Positions 12,880 through 24,989 of a DNA stretch of 64,000 nt are shown piece after piece; within the stretch, counting starts at the first letter, position 1; each line of letters opens with the position of its first letter. The notes beneath the pieces were generated by a model that was not told where the DNA came from, did not search any database, and worked only from the letters and a program-made list of their open reading frames with translations. A program made the translations under genes and the position numbers. Origin of the DNA: Diorhabda sublineata (taxonomy: Eukaryota > Arthropoda > Insecta > Coleoptera > Chrysomelidae); the NCBI RefSeq assembly GCF_026230105.1, contig NC_079477.1, positions 12,529,001 through 12,593,000 of the forward strand. The letters are read 5' to 3'.

Positions 12880-14400
12880 TTTCTGATGATAGTGCAAAAA
12901 GTGATAATAAAAAGTCGAGTCAAACGCGCCGCAGTTGCAAAACTTCTCCTGACAAATTTTGCTGTATTTGTGGAAAATTTATGGTGAAATCGCAAGCCAG
13001 GCCATTTTCCGAAAATGTGAAAAAAATCTATTTCAAATATTTTGGTACTTTAATTGGAGACCAAGACAAGCTCTTGCCGTTTTAGTTGTAGAGTATGATT
13101 GATGGAATGGATAAAAGGGAAGAAAAAGCAAGCTTTTTGCAATTTCAATGGTATGGCGGAAACCCACTAACAATTTTGACGACTGCCATTTTTGTCTAAG
13201 AAAGACTGAAGGTTTTCCAAGAAAGGAAAGCTCAAGATCGAGTATTCAAATTTTCTGTCTGCTACACGACCTGTCCCCATAACGAAGATTTACCAATACT
13301 GATTGCTCCTTTAGATCCGCAAAATATTTTTCCAGAGGATACTGAAGACAACGTATCATCAGGAAGCTCCGAAGAACAATGCACCGACCCTATTTTTACT
13401 CCAAGTACCAGTTCCGGCGAGCCACATTTGATTGTTCAAAGTAAGAATGATTTAGCACGTGATTTTGGGTTATCAAAGCAACAGTCTGAACGTCTTGCTT
13501 TCCGTCTTAAGGAATGGAACTTGTTAGCCAAAGAGACAAAAATTACGACTTTTAGTAAAAGAATTGCTACATTTTTTGCATTCTACAGTATGGAAAATTA
13601 GTTGTGTGCGTGTACGGATATTGATGGTCTGATGAAGGAACTTGATATTGAGCATAATCTCAATGCGCCTATTTATTGACTCGACTAAATTCAGTTTGAA
13701 AGCAGTGTTATTACACAATGGAAATTTAACTCTATACGAGTTGCTCATTCTGTAAGATGTAAGAAACTTATGAAATTATTGCTTGCTTTTAGAAAAAAAT
13801 CACTACAACAAGTATAAGTGGCAGTTTTTTGGAGACCAGAAGGTGATTGGAATTTTAATGGGACTTCCTTGTAGATCTCAAAAATATCCTTCTGTCCTCC
13901 CTTCACATTAAACTTGGATTGATGAAAACCTTTATAAAGGCTATGGATAAAGAGGGTGATGGAGTTAAATACCTTAGAGAAGTCTTTCCCCAGTTGAGTG
14001 ATGCCAAATTGAAGGGAGGTATTTTTATTGGGCCACAAATAACAAAATTGCTGGACGATGACAATTTTGCCAAAAAGCTCACCAAACAGGAACTCAGAGC
14101 ATGGAAGGCATTTGTTAGTGTAGTGAAGGGATTTTTGGGCAACAATATGGATCCAAACTACCAACAATTAGTTGATGACCTATTTGCCTAGAAATCCCGT
14201 GGTGCTCGAATGTCATTGAAAATTAATTTCCTCCATTCCCATCTGACATTTTTTCCCAAAAATTTGAGAACTGTCTGTGATGAGCAGGGCGATGGTTCCA
14301 CCAAAATATTAGAACAATGGAAATTCGGTATCAGTTTAACATGGACAGCCTGTTTCTACAGTGATATAAACATATTTTGGTGCAGAAAACTATAATTCCT
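12880..14400 (+). pseudogene. broken copy of an uncharacterised, repeated arthropod protein family
   Basis: A long protein is recoverable in pieces across frames. In order they are a Cys-rich start (CKTSPDKFCCICGKF) and QARPFSENVKKIYFKYFG; an acidic/Ser region (FPEDTEDNVSSGSSEEQC, about 13330-13385); LARDFGLSKQQSERLAFRL and EWNLLAKETKITTF; CTDIDGLMKELDIEHN; LFIDSTKFSLKAVLLHNGNL; WQFFGDQKVIGILMGLP; then LVDLKNILLSSLHIKLGLMK. An open stretch at 13919-14191 follows (SDAKLKGGIFIGPQI, AWKAFVSVVKGFLGNN), then MSLKINFLHSHLTFFP (14210) and FHQNIRTMEIRYQ. Proteins with this order occur in many copies in arthropod genomes. Their function is unknown to me, and they behave like mobile-element passengers. 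Compared with relatives, a segment between GILMGLP and LVDLKN (normally with CFLCxWDSR) is deleted, and several stops and shifts are present. Confidence 0.7.
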
Positions 14401-15015
14401 CCTTTTGTGAACTCAAAATATTACAAAAATAATTAAAAATATGGTCGGGATAATTTTTCATTATCAACAGTACTGAGCGGAAGCTATTACTTATCACTCA
14501 CTGTAAAGAATGATGTGCAACATAAATGTTTCGATTACGAATACTATAATCCGCCTGTTTCGTTTTCAGTTGAACATTCTTTTGTTACATCATTTAAAAA
14601 TCCAGTTAAATATCTCATCTTTCCGTTTTGTGATTATTATAGAACAGTAGTCACTAACGTTGGGTAGTTACTATCGATATCCAAGGGAAATTAATTTATC
14701 GATTACCCACTTTAGTTAAATTACATGCAGCTGGCAATATTCAATTTTTTTTACCCTTCTATAGGCAAAAATAATTAAATTGTTGGTGATATGTTTTATA
14801 TTTCCGGCTCTGGAACAAATAACCGCTAGATGAAACTATATATAAATAAATATATGAATTGAACCGAAGTCTCTCAAATACTTATGAGCATTTTTATAGT
14901 GGGATTGTGGCAAAATAAACCATCAATGTGACTATCTCTAATATATTTCCTAGTTTCCGAATACTTGTGTATTCTTCACCAGGGGCACAGTATAATGTGA
15001 AAATAACTATGAAAA

Positions 15016-15354
15016 TATAACAATAATAAAAATTAAATGCTTCTATTTCATTTAAAAATTATTGAATTCATCAAATTTAAAAATCAATACCCATAAAGAT
15101 ACTTGATAGAAATATTAACCGTGTTGATTCTGGTTGCTATCGTTGTTAATTTGCAAAAAGGTTGGATTGTCCATGACATTATATTTTTATATGTTAGATT
15201 AAGTTAGGTCAATGAGCACAATATTTCTGTAAAGCATCAATTTCAATACTGATCTATGGATTTGATGAATCTAATAATTTTTAAAAGATATATCAAAATT
15301 TGAGACACCACATATATCTTCTAATTAATGTATGTAATTTTTATTATTGTTATA
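15016..15354. repeat. short inverted-repeat element (MITE-like)
   Basis: The left end TATAACAATAATAAAAATTA (from 15016) is matched by its reverse complement ending at 15354. About 22 of the terminal 25 bases pair. The inside is not repetitive and has no coding motif. The terminal sequence resembles the ends of the element at 55822-56220. Confidence 0.45.
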
Positions 15355-18300
15355 CTTTTATGGATATTTGTACATAATTTCAGTCCATCATGATGTATAA
15401 GTAATTATTCAAAATATAAGAAATATACTGGAAAAAGTCCTCTGTTAAGTTTTAGTTTGCCACAATATCACAATATTGATTTTAATATACTTAACCCAAC
15501 GATTGATTTTTTTAACAATTTGTTTTTTATAGAAAACTCGCGATTAATTGATCTGACAAGAAAATGAGTTCCCTATAGAAAGCTTTCTTTGATTATTGAA
15601 AATTTTTTTTTATTTGGTTTTTCGAGTTTGAATTATCACTGGCAATATTAGATAAAGCTTGAAATAGGTCGAACGATAAAATTTTCACCTGTTATTTTGA
15701 ACTGATTTTCTATAAAAATAAATCAAGAATCAATATAAATGAATATAAAAGGTACAAGAAGTAAGAAGGTGAAGACAATTCTTTAAATAGATATATAGAA
15801 CAATTTCAATATTTAAGTGAATACCTATACAACTAATGAACTCTCTCCTTCACTATTGGAGTTAGTTAAATGAGTGAAAATAAATTTCATCATCAATAAA
15901 TTATAGATTTCGTAAAAATATAACTTCATTTCAATATTTAAGTTTTAAATTTTCCAATCAAATAAAAAAGTGAGTGTAACGCTAAAGAAACTTTGAAAGT
16001 AATGAAATTGAAATTAATGAAATTTATTCTCACTAATGAAATTAATGAGAAAATGTTTTGAAACTTTTCTGATAGCACATTAAATTTAAATTTTCACGTA
16101 TTGAATATTTGATAGTTACAAATATCTAAATTCAGAACGTACAAAGTTTACTTTTTATTTATAAAAATATGTTATTATTGTTATTGCACTTGAATTTTCA
16201 AAGTGTAATCGTATAAATAATCCATATGTATCATAATAATAATTTCGTAAATTCAAACTTTGAATATGAAGCATGGAAACATAAAAGCCAAATTTCTGGG
16301 TTGGATTCTCTATAATGGAAATCTTTTTTTTATTCAACTAATTATCAAAGCAGTTCTTGTTATATACATAATTTTAAATGGTAAATCAAAAAGTTTATAA
16401 ATACTAGAATCAACAAACATTCGTTGTCGATAATATTGCAATAAGAATAAACTTAATACATGTCTATACTATAAATAAACAATTCCCATGATATTTCAGA
16501 CCAACTTGATCTTTTTAAAAACTATGATATTACAGTACATGTATTTGGAGTCAATTTGATGATAGACATGACAGATATAAATGGAATGTACATATTAAAT
16601 GACATTTCGATATTCTGGTTAATATTAACATATGTCTGTTGTAGGGTTCTACCTAGGGAAAATTGAAATATTAAATTTTTTCTAGCTTTACTGTTCCAAA
16701 ATAATGATTAATATTTTTTTTTCGGCAACCAGATGCCAGTATAGTTTGCGGTCGCATTGTTGGATAATTTAAAGCTGTCTGCTCTTTCATAATACAGCAA
16801 TGAAAATAACTTACACATTCAATTCTTTGTAATTAATTAATAAAAATATGTGATCTCGTCTCTATATTATGAACAACTCATTTTATAGTGTTTTGGAGGA
16901 CGTAAGTAAGAATTAATAAAAAACCTTTTATTTTTTATTTCATCAATATTGTCAAACTAAAAATTTGATTTATAAAATTGAATAATAATAACTGATATCA
17001 ATTTTAATCAATTAATAGAATAATGAAAATTATTTGAAAAATTTGAATGTTTTTTAGTTCTTTTTCACTTTGCAGAAGGAATCTTTATTTACCATAATTT
17101 CTTGAAGTATTGATATAGTGCTCCATACCTCTTTCTGGCAGCAATTTTAGACAATATTTTCTGATTCTCATATATTCATTTAGCCATCATACAGATCAAT
17201 AATTTAAATTTCCCTTAATGTTTGATAATAAAATGTCAGCTTGACGTTGTTGATAAAATAACCATGTTTATATATTGAAACCGGTCAAAACCATCCATAT
17301 ATTTCTTCATCTTTTGTTTGTTTTCTTGGAATACTGGACAGTCACACTTCTTACATTTAGAAAGATTTTCTTTGGATATTACATAGTAAAAAGCTATAGA
17401 TCGTTAACAAATCCTTCACAAATCTTTTCTTTATTTATAACTTTGACCTGGATCTGTTGAAATGTTTAATTTCATAGTTCAAGTGTTTATTGGGAAGAAT
17501 TATGAATTTCTTTAAAACTTTGCATTGTAAATGTTTTGTATTAAAAGCTTATGAAAAACCAAAAACCGCTGCTGTTTGATATGACTCCAGTGGGTTCTCT
17601 TTTGTCTTCCATGTCAAATTATCAATCTGAATAATTTCTTTTCAAATAATGGACATAAAAGTATTCGCTATAGTTCTTCAAGTCGATTCTTAAAAATACG
17701 GTTCAATTTCCTCCGATGTATGAATTACTTCTTGGAAATAGTGCAATATTCTGAAAGAGCCTTATATTTGAGACATTGACAGCCTCTACTCCTGGTGAAT
17801 AGAATGAGAACAATTGGTACCAAAAATTGAAACAGTGGATTAATATGAAATTGAGCAAACTCTCGATCTATTTTGCGTAAATATAATATATTCTGTCTAT
17901 ACCTTGAATTGTTACTTGAATAGTTTCCATATATGTTGCCACTTCTTTCTTAAGCCGCAATTTTCCTTTTGTGAGATTTTTTGTTTTAATATGATAAAAT
18001 GGAGCCAAAAAAATTTATATGACACTGATATCCTCACAAAAAGAATTTGGGATTAACTAGTTGCTTTGTAAAGGTTTGTCGTGTCGATAAAGTTAAACTC
18101 TTTGAAGAAAGAGTCTTTGATATATGTCTTAAAAAATCGCTTTTCTTGGAGTTCACATATTGACAACTACTTGTTTATAAACATTAGCTGGTTGATTATA
18201 ACGGACATTATATTTCTTAAAATAAACTTAATGTGGAATCAGTAGTTGATTCAAAATCCACTTCTACTTGAATCGAACAATTATTTTGATTTTTTGTACC

Positions 18301-18975
18301 GAATATTAACATTAAATTAACAAATATGATTAATTGTAAATTTTGTCTGTAGTTTAGGTCGAAGGTAAAATATAACTCGTTCGAAATGAAGCCGAACGAT
18401 GTTTCAGATCGTAGCAGAGATGTTTCAGTACGCGGAGATGATAGTATTATTAATAGTTGGTGTCTGCTTTTGGGCTATGTGCAAGTCATTCTACGTCACT
18501 CCTCTCCCGTTTGTTTTTCGTGATCGATACCACCGCCAACATCTCATGTCATCGCAAAATCCTCTTTATCACTCAGCAGTGCCGTATTATGGATTAAAAT
18601 TCAAGTCCTTATTGATATGTTACAAGAACTTTCAAAAAAAATTGTCTAGGCGCATTTTAAATAAACTATAAGATTTTACGAAAATCTTATTTTCTCTCAA
18701 GTGTCTCTTGAAAGTTAAAAATTTTTTTGCTATTATATTTTAGTGAATTAAATGTTGCACCATAGTACAATTCACAATAGTTTCAAATATTTTCCTTCAG
18801 GAAGTTTCTTTTTTTGGTGGAATATTTCCATCCAATGTTTCACCACAAATATTGCAATAACAAAACAACATACGAACGTGTGTTATTAAATTTTTCAATT
18901 CCTCTCTTCGGTATGTATACATTCCACCTCCAAATTATGATTACTGCATAATGAAATAGAAAAAGAAAAATAAAA
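15355..18975. other. AT-rich stretch without recognisable genes
   Basis: I see no transposon or gene motif on either strand. A mildly GC-richer patch at 18380-18590 is listed separately. Confidence 0.45.
18399..18671 (+). CDS. unrecognised open frame with one hydrophobic segment
   Basis: This is a 90-codon frame. Its first third contains a strongly hydrophobic stretch (MIVLLIVGVCFWAMC), followed by a basic/aromatic region (PFVFRDRYHRQH). The first 190 bases are GC-richer than the surroundings. I recognise no family and no splice structure. It may be a chance open frame or the fragment of an exon. Confidence 0.15.
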   Translation: MFQIVAEMFQYAEMIVLLIVGVCFWAMCKSFYVTPLPFVFRDRYHRQHLMSSQNPLYHSAVPYYGLKFKSLLICYKNFQKKLSRRILNKL

Positions 18976-18978
18976 AAT

Positions 18979-19051
18979 GGCATCAGCGGGACTTGAACCT
19001 GAGACCTCCCGCATGTGAGCCTCGTACTCTAACCACTAAATTACAAAGACC
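18979..19051 (-). repeat. tRNA-like sequence, probable head of a tRNA-derived SINE
   Basis: The minus strand carries an A-box-like block (TAGTGGTTAGAGTACG) and a perfect B box (GGTTCAAGTCC, plus-strand 18989-18999) in tRNA spacing. The middle resembles a Val(CAC)-type anticodon loop (CTCACAT). The acceptor, anticodon and T stems pair poorly (for example GGTCTTT against TGATGCC), so a functional tRNA is unlikely. A tRNA-derived SINE, or a decayed tRNA, fits better. The SINE body would extend to lower coordinates, but its end was not determined. Confidence 0.55.
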
Positions 19052-19293
19052 TTAATAATAAGTTTTTTACGCATTGCTACTATTTCTTCGCGCATTAGTG
19101 TGTAAAGTAAAGTTTTGTGCACTTGGAAGTGTGTCTAAAGTACGTATTTTACGCACAGCAGAAGAAAAAAACCTTTTTGTTACGTTTTCCATTCCAGTAA
19201 ACTTATTGATTTGGAATATTCGAATATAAGATAAATCTCCAATAACCTCAAAGGTGCAAATGGCTGCTTAACCCGTATCCCCTTTCCTCTCAT

Positions 19294-19420
19294 TAATATA
19301 TATTAAATTTAATGTATCTAAATGTTCTAGATTTTATCTTTCTTTCAAAAACTCTCAAAAAAACTAATTTTGAAACAGAAGAGACCTAAAATCAAGAACA
19401 TTTAGATGCATTAATATATC
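19294..19420. repeat. small inverted repeat
   Basis: The block TTAATGTATCTAAATGTTCT (about 19309-19328) recurs as a near-perfect reverse complement at about 19398-19417, with TTAATATAT runs outside both arms. This gives a hairpin with a loop of about 65 bases. It is likely a small MITE remnant. Confidence 0.4.
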
Positions 19421-22400
19421 AAAAGATCTAAGATATAAGAAATTTATTAAATTTAATTAGTCCTTTTTCAATCCACAATTTTCTAGATTGAGAAATCACC
19501 ATCTTACTTGCCCAGTATGATATGTCAATTGCTCCACGTTTCTAAAAAGGTTGGAATTTCTGTTTATAAACATTCCAATATTGATCTCTAAACCCTTGAT
19601 AATGAATAATGAAGAATTGTAGAACTGAACTCTACAGTAAGATTTATCCACATGTATTAGTATGGATGTTTAATTATCTAGAAATTTCAATCCTCATCAC
19701 TGAATTTCATGTAATATGTTCATATTTTCCAAATCAGAAATCGTTTTTGGTAGTTCACAATTTTTCATACTTCAAGACTCAAATTACAAGGTCTCCGATA
19801 AATTCATAAGTATATGCTTCTATCAGTAATACAAATAATACATCGACTGCAAATCAATCGTATTGTTTAAAAGTGATGGTTCAGTTTATTGAGAAAACTA
19901 AATGGATTTCGACTGACTTCAAACGCGACAGAACATTCATAATTGTTTGTTGCATGGTAAAATTAAATCATTAATCACGTAGTATCCTTCGACTATCTCG
20001 AACACAAAATTACTATCTTCTACGACGGGGCTTATAGGAACGTCAAATCGAATAAATTTTGAAAAATTAAAACAAATTAATTATGGACGCTTCGGTTATA
20101 TTATTAGATTTTTAATGCGTTTCTAGACGCCTTTAGATAAGTTTTTTTTATTAATGTTTTTAGATGTTTTGGTGATTCTACCTTCAACGATCCCTCCTCA
20201 CCGACAAACATGTCAATCAGTGGCGTACTGTCGACGAACCGTTTTTTGGTCGTTATGAGAAATGTTATCGATAAAACTGAAGATAATACAAAGAAGAATA
20301 TGGAAAATATGTTCCAATTTCATGGTCATTCTGATGAATCAAGCCAATTTAGATTGATCACACTATTCTACCTGAAAAGTGGAAATAATTTATCAAGCTT
20401 CTGCACAAAATCAATTAAACATTATAAAAGATCACCCAACTATCAACTTTACTACTAGAAATCTCGACTAACTTATGTTGAGTAGTAGTTTTTTGTTAAT
20501 TTTTATAACTGTATGACATTTAACTGATATACCAAAAATACCAAAAAAATAGGTACCTCGTCCACATAATTTTTCATTATTTGAAGTTGATATATGATCA
20601 TGCATAGTGGATTATCAACGACTGCTTTGCAAATATGAATCTCGAATGAGACTAAGATCTTCAGATAGTCGTTATAGACTTAACGCAGATCAAGTGAAAG
20701 ATTTTTTGCTGTGTATCCAAAGCAGCTAGTGGTTCCAAAATGTTCTGATTGGAGATATATTTTGAAGCACCTACGAAACTGTGGTCTATGAATGCAGAAT
20801 TCTATCTGGAAAACATGCAAAGCCACACATTACAAGAGCTCTTATGAAATCAGCATGCAGGCCTTGAAGAGGCATGCCTTAAACAGAATAGTTCGGTACC
20901 TTGTACCTTCCCCAAAGAGTTAGAACATGTTGCTCTCTTAGGTGCTTCACTGTTGGCCCAGGTTACGAAAAGCCTTTCAAAGTTGAGATTTTGATTATTT
21001 CTATTACAATTAGTGAAACCCAAGTCAAATATGCAAATCAATCATAATACCATTATAAGTAGGCTGGAGTTCTTGAATTTTGTTTAAGAATAGCTATTAT
21101 TATATTTAATCAACTATTTTACTTTGTTGAATACCATAGTAGATGGTGTAACTTATGCCACTCTCTTCGCAGAAAATACCTGCTTGACCTTAAAAAACGT
21201 ATATTTGAAAAAATTTTGTAGTATTTTCACATATTTGAATATTATAATAGTTAATTTTGAGAGGCTAGTGGTTAATAATGTGTAGTTGGTGGCAGAGATA
21301 TAACTGTGTTTTTTGCTACCTTACGAATTATTTATATTTTTTTAGATCAAATATAAAACTATGGAATATATCGTTTTCTTTTAATAAAGAATCAACAATT
21401 ACTTTAAAAAACTAAATCTTTCACCAAATATGGGAATAAAAATTTAAATCTCTGTTATTGTAAAAGCTCATAAATTAAAATCGACGAAAAAGGAAGAAAT
21501 CGTGGAAGCTAAGAATTAAATAAAATGGAGTTCGTATTTATTACTTAATTTATGTTCGAAACTTTATGTCAAGTTAACTTTGCATCAAAAATTTTCCAAA
21601 CAATTGATACTTTTAGAATAGATAGGGTAGGTACTCACAAATATGTTTTCTCTGAAGTTCGTTCGGTCCAAATTCGCCACTGGTAGATACTAGACGTTAT
21701 TGAAGTTATTTTTTGTATGAAATGGAATTATATTGGTTTGTAAAGTTCAGCAGATTTCTATAATTATAATGATTTCGTACCTAAACGAAAAATTTTGGAT
21801 AATTCTTAGAAATTTGATTAAGAATAAATGTTTTGTAATGCAATATTGTCTAATCACCTATATATCACACTACCTATAAATTGTATAACCATTAAAACTA
21901 CCAACAAACATTGACGAAGAAGTTATCGCTTTAAGTGGTATCCAACGTACCTCTTACTCAAGTTTAATGACGATCATAGCATATTGTCATCGATGAGACA
22001 GTTGCAAACTTGATTCACAGAAGCTCCATACATTTCTAACAAAATTCAAGTTATATTTTTCTCGTAATATCAATCAATCATTCAAAAATAATTCTGTGGA
22101 ACGTAAAGTTTATTTTCACTTTATATAAAACATCAAGTCATTTTAAAATTATCAATCAGCATTAATTTTTCTGATTAACATTGATGTTACTACTTTAAGT
22201 AATTATCACAATAATAGTGTACCATTACTATAAAAATGGAAAAGTGTTGATTGATATAACTAGCAGTTGACATCATTAGTTGTACAACTGGCAATTTAAC
22301 TTTTAATTGAAATTAATTGTTTCCCATTATTGTAATGTGATTATAATTCTACTAACATAAATTTTAATATATAATTAAATTTTCTGATGACGACTATGTC

Positions 22401-22624
22401 ACTTTTGTGCAAACTACTCAACAAAATATTGTTAAAAATGTACTGACACATGGATAGTGCCAATTATAGATCAAGAAAATCGTAGAAGATTTATAAACAT
22501 ATCTAATCGTGGTAATATCTAATCTAATATTTTACTAATCAAGAGAATAAAAGTTCGGGAAATTTTGAGAGCTTGGTAAATAAGATAATCATAATATTGG
22601 AATATCTTACTACCACCACAAAAA
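19421..22624. other. AT-rich stretch without recognised genes
   Basis: A plus-strand 82-codon frame at 20210-20458 starts MSISGVLSTNRFLVVMRN and sits in slightly GC-richer DNA, but I recognise no family. The segment 20640-21000 is also GC-richer and has no assignable motif. Neither is called as a gene. Confidence 0.35.
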
Positions 22625-22626
22625 TA

Positions 22627-24086
22627 CAGGGTGTTCCGGGGCTTGATGCTAAAAGTTTAGGAGTGAGTAAATGACGTGAAAAAAATGTTCTCATATGACT
22701 TCTCGTTTCTGAGTTATAGGCATTGGAGTTTTGAAATCAGAAATTATATTTAAGTATTCGAATTTTTAATTGATGATTACGTATGTCCATGTATTGTGAC
22801 GAAAAAAATAACTCTACACCACTACCTGTAGGCCAGGGGTGGTTCATGCCCAATGGTTAACAATCCGTAACAGGGACAATCTAAAGATAGCAAAAATAGA
22901 TTTTCAATCGATTTTCTAACAAAAGATACTCTTTGTTCAGTTGGATAAAATGTGTGATTTAGCATATATCTAGATTTTTATATCGTTGTACACGCAAAAG
23001 AAACCGTTCGCCTTAAAGAGACATTGTGAAGAAAATTATCATACAATGTAATTATTTTTCATAAATACCTTCGGCAAGTGCATACCATCGAACATCGTGT
23101 TACTCACATATAGGAAAAATTGAAATGTAGAAAAATTTAGTTGGTTAGCTCACAACTTATTAAATAAAAACAAAAAAAAAAAACGAAAAACAGAATGAAT
23201 GTTCGAAGTGTTCGAAATATTCGAACTATAGAGTTTATGAAGGATATTTCCTTGAACTTTGAAGAGCATTCCAAGTTTCTGCTTTAAAGCGTCACAATGG
23301 AAGATCATTCTATCAATCGTTTCGTTCTTATGTTTACCAGTGTTACATATACCAAGGTCTCAAGATATCTCCCAAAAAAATGAAATTATTGTATTCAATT
23401 CAGGGGAATGTGTTGGCCATGCAAATGAACTGCCCCGACAAATCCACCTATTAGGAAAAATTATATTAAGATAATTTTTTACACCATTTAGGTAGTGGGG
23501 ACCACATATCTCATAGTGCTCAGGTTTTTTTTGTTTTTAATTGATAAGTTGTAGGCCAACCAAAAAATTTTCTACATTTCAATATCAGTTGAATTAGAAA
23601 TGTATGATTGTGTTTTAATAACTCCTGTAAGTATTTTTAATAAATAATTGCAATTTATAATAATTTTTTTCAGAATGCCTCTCTGTAACAACGATTTCTT
23701 TGGCATGTACAACAATTTAGAAATCTATATATCTCCTAATCCATAAATTTGATCGAGTGAAGCAAAGAGTACCATTTCGTTATAAAATCGATTGAAAAAT
23801 TCATTTTTGCTATCGTTAGCTTGTACAGTTTGTCCCGTTAAAAATTACGGATTGCTAACCATAGGCATCAGTCGCCGCTGGCCTTCATATAGTAGTGAAG
23901 AATTGTTCATTCTGTCAAAAACACGACATGGACATACGTAATCATCCACTAATTTTGAAAATATACTTAAATATAAGTTCTGATTTCGCAATTTCAAATG
24001 ATATAAATCATGTTTTCTCATGCCATAACATTTTCACGTCATCTGCTAGCTCCCAAATTTTTTGCATCAAGTCCCGATACACCTTG
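22627..24086. mobile_element. second long-inverted-repeat IS630/mariner-like element, TA-flanked
   Basis: TA dinucleotides flank the element (22625-22626 and 24087-24088). The ends read CAGGGTGTTCCGGGG on the left and, inward, CAAGGTGTATCGGGAC on the right. The arms are about 400 bases each (22627 to about 23060, and about 23650 to 24086), more diverged than in the 6.6 kb element but colinear. Shared anchors include the AATGACGTGAAAA block and GATTACGTATGTCCATGT. The interior carries a transposase remnant on the minus strand (about 23475-23180): FPNRWICRGSSFAWPTHSPELNTI. This matches the FPNRWIGRGGP...SPDLNPLD region, with the Asp of SPDLN replaced by Glu. Its N-terminal part is missing. The element is non-autonomous. 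Confidence 0.8.
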
Positions 24087-24199
24087 TATATTAAAAGCAC
24101 CTACAGAACCAATTTGGATGAAATCCACTCACTTTCAGTCATTTAAAATATTATAATTCTCATATACTGAACATACTGTATACTATGGTATTTAATTCG

Positions 24200-24540
24200 A
24201 AGTTATTTATAAGGAAATTGGGGGAAAGAGAAGCGCAGAAAGAGAGACAACGAACTTCCAGTGATTGATGATTGAAACGTACCATGCAAGAAACAATTAT
24301 GATCGTTCTGCGACAGCCGACAGTGGTCGGGCTGTTTGGTTTCAGTGGATGAGATCGAGGGCAGCAGTGCGGGTAGGGCTGCTGCAGGATTTGTCTGTCC
24401 CTCGATGTTGCCCTGTGCTTGCGTTCGTTAATTAATCCAGACCCACCATAAATCAATCTGTAGCCACAAGGTGACGCGTCATCATATCGACATCATTGAC
24501 CTGGCCCTTCGCAATGTTTTCGATTCCAGGCACATGTTTC
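24200..24540. other. GC-rich island of unknown function
   Basis: This is an abrupt GC-rich block between two transposons. The minus strand stays open for 98 codons (from 24456), but the product resembles no family I know and the plus strand has short frames only. It may be a conserved non-coding or regulatory element, an untranslated exon or an unrecognised repeat. Confidence 0.3.
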
Positions 24541-24728
24541 ACGTTTTTTATTTTATAAATTTTAAAAATTTCAACAATCTGCAGATATATTTATTGTTTA
24601 TAATCATTTAACCAGGTTGATAAAACTTAGAAATGATTATTTCAGTAAGTAAAAAGTACTTTGCGTTTCACATTTATACGCAATACAAAAAACATCGCAG
24701 TAACGAGACAGATATTAGTGGCATTATA

Positions 24729-24755
24729 CACTGGCGAGCAAAAAATTGAGGTCAC
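24729..24755 (+). repeat. left terminal inverted repeat of Tc1-family element
   Basis: 27 bases, exact inverted match to 25991-26017, next to the TA duplication. Confidence 0.95.
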
Positions 24756-24989
24756 TTCAGAAATTGACAATAATTTTAGCGTTAATATTGATAAGGATTA
24801 GTTGGCGTTAAAGCAAATTTTTTCCGAGACTTAACAGCTGTCATTCGATGTATTAGAGTACGACTTTGATGAAAAATGTGCCCTTGCTCTAATTGAACAT
24901 TCACATTTCCCCTGCCTGTTTTCCAGTTACTGTTGATTATTTGTGTAAAACCTAACGTTTGCAAAGTGTAGTGATTTAACAGGCCCATA

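Noticed and set aside
18979..19051. Functional tRNA-Val
   Set aside because: Acceptor, anticodon and T stems pair poorly; only the internal promoter boxes are conserved.
20731..20760. TGGTTCCAAAAT as a homeobox WFQN motif
   Set aside because: The codons before and after do not fit a homeodomain (a stop precedes, VLI follows), and it is on the strand opposite to pb.
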